Source of the DNA: Stichopus chloronotus
Taxonomy: Eukaryota; Echinodermata; Holothuroidea; Aspidochirotida; Stichopodidae
DNA: 64,000 bases
Assembly (NCBI GenBank): GCA_021234535.1
Contig: CM037842.1
Location: 23,809,106 to 23,873,105 of the forward strand
Reading direction: 5' to 3'
The position numbers were made by a program, and so were the translations under genes. The notes under the pieces were generated by a model that made no database searches, was not told the DNA's origin, and was given only the letters and a program-made list of their open reading frames with translations. Positions 57,230-64,000 of this stretch are shown here, piece by piece. How positions within the stretch are numbered: the first letter of the stretch is position 1; every line of letters begins with the position of its first letter.

Positions 57230-57640
57230 TTATGCTTTCTTTTGTTTTTGATTCCTTGCGGGAGCAAAAGGAATCTATGCGATGGTGATGTCGTGTGTGT
57301 GTGTATGTATGCGCGCGCGTGTGTGTGTATTTGACGTCGTTCGCTTGTAAACAAAATATCTCAAGAAGGGTAACCATGATTAATCTAATACTTGGTGTGT
57401 GAGTTGGTCTCATTGAGTAGATTATCCTTATTGTTTTTGATGGAGGATAAAGGTCATTTGAGGTCACCCGAGGTGAAACCTTGCCAACACATTATCTCCA
57501 GTTCATAATGTTGACTGGTGTCATATTTGGTGTGTGGGTGCCCCATACTCGGTAGGCGATCCATATTGCTTTTAGTGGAGGTCAAAAGTCATTTGAGGTC
57601 ACCAAAATAAAGCTTTTTTTGGTTAAAGGCTTATTTTATT
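57230..57640 (+). repeat. Composite repeat: hairpin, GT run, AGGTCA monomers
   Basis: Hairpin GATTCCTTGCGGGAGCAAAA with GGAATC (57250-57275), then TATGCGATGGT, an alternating GT/GC tract (57292-57330), and two monomers about 134 bases apart. The monomers contain GGTCATTTGAGGTCACC (57447) and AGTCATTTGAGGTCACC (57586). Same design as the minus-strand repeat at 38990-39726. Confidence 0.65.
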
Positions 57641-57879
57641 AATGTGGTGTTTCAATACCAGCAACTGCAGTTGATCTCATACTTGTCATGTGGATAATTC
57701 ATGCTTGTTATAATATAACCATGTAGCAAGGAATCACAAAGCCTTATGGCTTTCTGTTTTCTTCCTCAACCCTAACCTTAACAGTAGACTGTCTATTGTT
57801 AATCTTGAGAGGACCCGAGAAATCTATTGAATTTTCTACAGAGGACCTAAATTCTATTGTTTCGGATCCTCGATCCCAC

Positions 57880-58480
57880 CCGAAAACAAAGGCACATGCA
57901 CACATACACACACATACCCATTTAAGGCTCCGATCTGGGACATGGTGTTTTCCTCATGTAATCGGGGATATCCCTACTTCGCAGATGATGTTCCCAATTT
58001 ACAGGTAATGAGTCTTGTATGTATCCCCTATACAGGGCAGAAATGGGATGGTGTATGTTTTTTTTACACACATACACCCCTATATAAGGGTATAGATCAA
58101 TAGACTATGTGAACTGGAGAAAAGTCAGATCGACTTGTACAATTTAACGCTCATATCTGATACCCCAATTTGCATTATGTTATAAAAAAAGGATATCTCT
58201 GTTTTTCGGCATATCCCCAGTTACAAGATCAAAGTTCAAGATCAAAGTTGTGTGTCTCCGTTCGGCGCCCTTTTCAAACCCCATACACACCCCTATACAC
58301 AAATATAGATCCATAGAACAGCTTATTGGGAGAAAGATTCAGATCAACCTGTAAAGTTGACTGAGTGCGCATATCTGATATCCCAATTCGCATTACTTTA
58401 AAATATTCAGAAACGGGGATATCCCTGTTTTCGACGTATCCCCAGTTACATTGGCTAAGCTCTTGTGTGCGTCCCCTCAG
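57880..58480. repeat. Diverged tandem repeats, unit about 210 bases
   Basis: Shared phrases ACACACCCCTATA, CATATCTGATA.CCCAATT.GCATTA and CGACATATCCCCAGTTAC occur at 58065-58215 and 58285-58455, with a partial relative near 57890-58010. The long minus-strand frame across them (58274-58765) is a by-product. Confidence 0.6.
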
Positions 58481-59259
58481 GGAGTCCTTTACAAATCCAC
58501 ATACGTACAGTACACACACACGCGCAATCAAGCCTGACTGCAAAGGTTCCTTTGCTGACGTCAGGAACCAAAAGATTGGTGTGACCGACACAACAAAAAA
58601 AAAAAAGTAAAGAAGGGGGGGGGCAGGGGGACTGGGTGACCGAAGGAGTCTAAGAGGAACACGGCCCGTACAAGAAGTGTTTGGCTGTGCAAGCTTCATA
58701 CCATCACCAATCTCTTCCATTGACTTACACACTAAAATTGCGGACTTCGAGGGCCCCTCGTGCATGCAAAGTACATCATATCAAGGATTCCCTGCCTAGA
58801 ATATGATTGGTAATGGCCTGGCCTATCATAGCATTTAAAAATTTTCGTATGTCGACTATTCAGATTTTGAGCTAGGAATTTTGAGAGTTTAGAGAGGTGC
58901 TCCCTTTTACAATGCTCACTGACCGAATCAATGCGACAACTTCTGTTTTCTAAGACAATCCAAGTATTGTTCAATTGTCCCAATTTTCACTTATTCGCAC
59001 AACGGATATGTATTCAGTGCTCATGCATCAGCACTGACTGCATTCGTAATACCAATAATAGTCCGTGAACTATCACTGGGATTTCGATTGAAAGTGCGTA
59101 CACACTGTAAGCTTTTAAAATACATGTATGCCGACGTAGCCTAATCAATCACAACCAGTAGCACTCAATACTTCTGTTGCTTAGGCTGTGATTATTCATA
59201 CCCTTTGAGCCAATTATCAGACTTTAAGAAAGACTCATAAATATATAGACAGCTTTGGT

Positions 59260-60060
59260 TATCTCACCCAACCAAAATCTCAGTGTCAGAGCGAAGATAG
59301 TCGAAAAGTCTGAAATAGCAGTTGAATTTTTCATATCTCAGTCTAATACATTTTATGACAAAGAGAGACGCCTATTATTGCACCAGATTATGTTTAAAGA
59401 CAAAAACTCATCACCCCAGACAGTTTCAATTCCCCCAACCACCAACGTCTAGTCCCTCCCTCAGTCTGTCTTCAATTCCTCCCCATGCGAAATCAAAACA
59501 ATGAAACCCTGTGTACGCTGTGTGATATGAGCTACTCTGCATCTTTCGAATTTGCCCTCAATCAAAGAGTACTGTAACTCAGAACCAGTTGAGAGTTTTG
59601 CTTTCCGGAAAGTAATAATACAGCTTAGGGTGATGAGTTACGGCCTTTAAGGTTACCTGGTAATTGTGAAATTTTTCAATGAATCTGAAATACCATGTGG
59701 AATTTTTCATATTGAAGTGGAGATGGATGATAGTCAGAAAATCTGAAATACCAGTTGGAACTTTCAGACAGTCTAGTACATCTTAGCACACAGAAAGACG
59801 TCAAATATTGCACCTGATTGTTCTTACGGTTGTCTGGTAATTGAGAAATCTCTCAATAACTCTAAAATGCCAGTTGCAAAAATTTCATATTTCAGTCTAG
59901 GCGCGAAGATAAAAATATAAAAATACGAAAAATATGAAATAATGATTGAAATTTTTCATAACTCATTCTAGCACATTTCATGACCTCAGAGCACCCCAAA
60001 TATTTCACTAGAATGCATCTATGGTTACCTGGTAGGTGAATTTTTTTTCAAAAGCTGTAA
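59260..60060. repeat. Diverged tandem array, unit about 180 bases
   Basis: GGTTACCTGGTAATTGTGAA at 59651, GGTTGTCTGGTAATTGAG at 59830 and GGTTACCTGGTAGGTG at 60023, interleaved with CTGAAATACCAGTTGGAA, TTCATATCTCAGTCTA and TATTGCACCAGATT. About four decayed units. Confidence 0.65.
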
Positions 60061-61530
60061 CAGGATCCATGGTTTAATGAAGGTAGTGTAGCATACCCCT
60101 TTCAACTGCCCCCATCGACTTACACGCTGTATTTTACAAAAAGTTCTGTGCGTGGTCTCCGTTAGGACGTGTTCGAGGTATTTCAGCTATCATTCCATGT
60201 TAAGCTCAAAAAATAAACTATTACAGAGTCTTTCTTAGGGCGGAAATAGGGTGACAATTTGCAAAATGTTGTCGAGATAACAAGTTATCTGTACACGATA
60301 ACTTTACATATCCCGTGTGACATGATATTCACCGTGATTTCAAATTTCCCTGCAATCTTATCTAGATGTCATCGTGCTTTTTTCGTTTTCAAAGATTCTA
60401 AACAAAACATTTCTCGTCTTCCCTAAAAGATTTAAAGATCTACAGACTTACATTGCCTCCATCTTTTTTAAGCCATATGTACTTCAATTGTCTGCATCAA
60501 TATCAAATTCATAGACAAGTTACCTATTTTGCAAAGTAGAGAAAAGTTACCAAAGGGTGAATATACATAGAGACTTCTCCTTTCGTATGAAGTAAACCAC
60601 CTCTAGTGACTAGGTGCTTGTTCATCTCACAGTCACATATATTACCTTATGGCCACAGCAATGGAAGATCATTTGTGCCTGTAACTGGACTCCCCGCATC
60701 GATCCTGAAAATACCTGTAATTGCTTCGCGACATTTATGAGAGGTATGTGAGGGGCATGATGCTGACGAGAAAATATTGTACCGTAGTATACTAGAGAAA
60801 GAGGCCAGGTGAAAAAACACCTGGATATTCTGAAATAACATGATCATGCAAGGCATGTAAACTTGACAAATTAAGTGAAGATTGTCACTTAAATTACTTT
60901 AATTAACTTGTTAAGAAAACAAGATATATTACTATAAGGAGAAGCGAAGTACTGACCATTTCTTACAAAAAGAAGGATAAAATATCTATGATATCTGTAT
61001 GTTCTTCGAAAAGATATTGCAAGGATTCATACGAATAATTAAGTGTAACCGTCGGTAATTTTGATCTAATTGTTTCAGTCATGTGTGTCACACGCAAACT
61101 GCTATATCTTAGGCTAAAACCAATAAGAGTTCTGACAATGAAAGTTTATTCTTTGTTCGCATGGAGGAAAAAATCAAAATTATCACCCGAACCTGATGAT
61201 GAATTGACTTTTGATACAACCCGAATATATCGTATTGTCCTATAGCAAACTGGAACTTGTGACTTTGAAAACCGAACCCCTCGAAGGGTGTCACTTCCCC
61301 CCATCCTTGGGTACCCAAAGTGGTGCACATCATCATGGCATTAGAACTGTGGGAAAACTGTCCAAGTGGTGTGCCGTCAATTTGTTGGACAAAAATGAAC
61401 AATAGATCACTGGACATGACCTTCTCATTCTCCGCAGTTACACTTCCGATCACTCGATCTGGTCGATACCCCAAAGATACCCCCCCCCCCTCTATGCAGG
61501 ATTACAACCAGACACTCCGCTATTGCCGGT
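60061..61530. other. No gene or clear repeat seen
   Basis: AT-rich sequence with short unconvincing frames and a C run near 61480. Nothing supportable. Confidence 0.5.
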
Positions 61531-61539
61531 GAATGTCCT

Positions 61540-62135
61540 AGGGCCATGATTAGGCCCAAATTAGTCTAGCGGACATGGACTGTAGTAGGTCTCCATTGGG
61601 TCCCTACTGGACTTTGAAAATAATATGGGCCTAGACTGGGACCCAATCAGGCTAACCGACTTGGGCCAATGTGTGTAGGCTTATGTAAATGAATCATAGA
61701 AATTCAGTTTTATTCAGTTTTATCTTTTACTATAGTTCTTTAGATTTATCATATCGGTAAATTTATGATTTCAATGGATGAAAAGAGATTCTCGCAACCT
61801 TGAAACTCATTTAAAACGTATTGGAAATAGCCCTGTTTGGCCCCCCTTTGGTCCCACTTGTGGCCCAAATAGTAAAGACCCAACTCAGACCCAGTTATAG
61901 AGCAACAAAACAAATGTATTTAAAACTTTTGTTCTATAGCAACCACTGAAATCAAGAAAAATCAATTTTTACTTGAAAACATTCCTACAATGAGACTGAA
62001 GGTTTTTCACTTAAGCTCAATTGGGTCCCCATAAGGCCACAAATAAAAACCGTCATTTAGTTCTAGCCCAGTTGAGCCCAACCAGCCCAGGTAAACCCAG
62101 GTGGGTCCCAGTTGGGCTTGTTTGCTGGGAAATTA
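61540..62135. repeat. Interspersed element rich in TGGGTCCCA words
   Basis: Diverged inverted phrases: TAGGCCCAAATTAG and CATTGGGTCCCTACTGG on the left; CCAGGTGGGTCCCAGTTGGG and TTTGCTGGGA on the right. Similar to palindromic repeats common in marine invertebrates (recalled, unsearched). Exact borders and target duplication not found. Confidence 0.4.
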
Positions 62136-62864
62136 GTATTGAGGTGAGTTATATTTCCAAATTTGGTTCTTATTAGGGATGCGTGAACATATAGGCCTAC
62201 GCGACGATAGAATTTTATCAACACTACACGCTCGCTATGTGTTCTTAATATGAAGCAGCAGAATATAACAGTATTTAACAAATTATTGATTTGATTTATT
62301 AAATGAATACTTTGATTAACCAAATAAGATCTTGTGTTTCAAACTGAACTTGAAGTTTACTCCTCAAAAAATAAAGGTGAAGTGGTGAATGACTGATACT
62401 TTTGTGTAATTGTACGTGCCATTTTTTTGGGGGGGGGGGGAGGGGGGAGAATTTAGCCCCCTAAGTACCTCTAGATCCCCCATCACGAGGAACTACTTCT
62501 GCCTCTAACCATTTTTGCCGTTCAGTCTGCTGGAGAGTCGCTCTTGTCAGTCGAACTTTCAAATGAGATGTTTGAAGGTGAGATGAGTGATATAGCCGTG
62601 TGCGAAGGGTAATTGCGCTTCACGATACTTGGAATATTTATAACACTCGAAAATGGTCAACTCCACTTCATTGCAATACGCGTGCTCAATGCCTATGCAT
62701 ATTATTGCGACTTGAAAACACGGCAAACGCTTATATATACGCCTAAAAGCTCATTACAGTGTTTGCTAGAAGACTATGTATGTATATTTAAGCTGACGTT
62801 TTAAAATTTTTCATCTTCCAAACACTCTATATGCCTTATTACGCCACTCAATCTTACTAATTAG

Positions 62865-62876
62865 TTTCCGGAAACG
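62865..62876. promoter_or_regulatory. Possible ETS site near a gene start
   Basis: TTTCCGGAAACG contains the ETS core CCGGAA on both strands. It lies about 70 bases before the candidate start codon at 62938, a common promoter position. Motif only. Confidence 0.3.
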
Positions 62877-62937
62877 TTCGGGTCTTTGGGCACATCGCAT
62901 AGCGTCACTCGATGTTTCAGGCATTTTAATATGCAAA

Positions 62938-62968
62938 ATGGCAGACAACGGCGTGGAAGAAAAGACAG
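62938..62968 (+). CDS. Candidate first coding exon of a downstream gene
   Basis: CAAAATGGCAGACAACGGCG encodes MADNGVEEKT and meets a strong donor, ACAG|GTGAGG, in phase 1. The ATG context is good and AAAATGGC also fits YY1, whose sites often overlap start codons of housekeeping genes. An ETS-like site lies just upstream. A second ATG at 62931 opens another frame to the same donor. No second exon was recognised before 64000, so this is tentative. Confidence 0.35.
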
Positions 62969-64000
62969 GTGAGGCAATTTTATACATATTCATATTTTTG
63001 CATCATGGATTTGCCAAGGTCTATTGTTCGTTTTAAAGTCATCAAAACACCTAAGAAAACATCTAACAAGTTGATTTACCTGATGTAGGCCACAGAAAAC
63101 CAATATTACTGTATGTATTTGCCTGTAAACGATAGCGTAATCATTTCGGCATCACAGAGCGCAAGGAATACTGTGAAGACTTGTGTGTTGGCACTTGACA
63201 GTACTAACAATTACAATACATAGACGTGCCCTTGATGCCGCTACGCGTAATAGCCTAGGCCCCCAAACAAGTTATTACTGGGCTAAGTGGAATGTCATCG
63301 AATGATTCAAAAGTCATATAACTAAGAGAGTATTCTTTAGATATCGCGTGCTCACCATAAAAGTAGAAATCGATAATAACATTATTTTCTGAATGTAAAA
63401 GAAAGTTTTGTTGCACTCGCAAGTTGCAGTCATTGGGCTCTATCTGTGTGTTAAGCCGGCCCCAAACAAGCTACAGTACGTTACAGTACTGTACGGTAAC
63501 GTTAGGTTCGCTCGTGAACTAGACTTTCAAATTACGCCGACTCAACACAAACGGTACCAAATGAAAATAGTGTTCTGCTGCCTCTTTGAAGAGTTTCCGT
63601 GTGAAAATATTGGATGGTATCAATCATGCGTAACAATAACTCAATTCTTGATGTACAAGTTTCATTAAGCCTTTGCAATCGATGTCATGAATGAAGGTTG
63701 GTTGTTTACTCCTGTATGGTAATTTACACTGACAATGTATGTTATTACATATGCATTGTGCGCTACAATATGAATATTGAACAAAATTAGTTGATGGCCT
63801 TACAACTTCCAAGTGTGTATTCCACAGAGCTAGAACTTATGGAGGGTTGATGTATAATTTGATACTTAAGCTCATGTTTTAACAATGACAATATATTGAA
63901 TTAATTCACAATTATAGCTTATAATTGCTTGGATAGCAGATGTTGTAACATACAAGTGCACTGACAATGTAAGAGAATTTTACTTCTTAAGGTCTTAGCC
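62969..64000. other. Terminal region, nothing firm
   Basis: If the exon at 62938 is real this is its first intron. Contains a small palindromic CAGTACGTTACAGTACTGTA tract near 63473. No coding sequence recognised. Confidence 0.4.

Noticed and set aside
58274..58765. 163-codon minus-strand frame
   Set aside because: Runs through diverged tandem repeats, CA runs and a poly-C tract; low-complexity translation and no domain.

Overview
This is animal (intron-rich, AT-rich) genomic DNA, not microbial. Short exons sit between GT/AG (twice GC/AG) splice sites in introns of 0.1-3 kb. The recurring TAGGCCTA-type words, the MITE/LINE content and the gene family point to a marine invertebrate deuterostome, most likely an echinoderm. 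That assignment is inference; no marker gene settles it.

Two tandem, head-to-tail genes for sulfonylurea-receptor-like (SUR, ABCC8/9-type) ABC transporters fill most of the window, both on the + strand. Copy A (1-17813) enters already inside transmembrane domain 1. It has 25 visible exons encoding about 1051 residues: end of TMD1, NBD1, linker, TMD2, NBD2 and stop. Its frame is open throughout. Copy B (25059-53342) has 32 recognisable exons and covers the whole architecture: TMD0 with five membrane segments, L0 linker, TMD1, NBD1, TMD2, NBD2. It is about 1557 residues long, close to mammalian SUR1 (about 1580). Exon sizes and intron phases of the 24 fully shared exons agree base for base, apart from five exons in B that each carry one extra base and a length difference in the linker exon. 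B also has an in-frame TAG at the end of exon 4. As given, B cannot be translated, so it is a young pseudogene or an inaccurately assembled gene.

Most introns of A and B no longer align, but three tracts are nearly or fully identical across exon and intron. This is the pattern left by gene conversion between neighbours. In SURs the protein is the regulatory subunit of K-ATP channels. Here NBD1 has Asp in place of the catalytic Glu and Asn in place of the H-loop His, whereas NBD2 keeps Glu and His, so the usual ABCC asymmetry is exaggerated.

17814-25058 is intergenic, with no gene I can defend. It must hold copy B's promoter and first exon. It contains two perfect hairpins, two degenerate repeat fields and an unexplained minus-strand ORF cluster. 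53343-56650 holds a 32-bp minisatellite, a 291-bp-spaced direct repeat and a decayed Jockey/CR1-type LINE. 56650-62500 is a field of diverged tandem and interspersed repeats. A possible first coding exon of the next gene lies at 62938-62968, beside ETS- and YY1-like sites.

Mobile DNA in the introns includes a 460-bp element with TA target duplication, built from inverted repeats around about 15 copies of a 23-bp AP-1-containing minisatellite. There are also two TTAA-flanked elements, one an almost complete palindrome, a 141-bp TA-flanked MITE and a LINE 3' end. I saw nothing resembling a prokaryotic system, CRISPR array, tRNA or rRNA.
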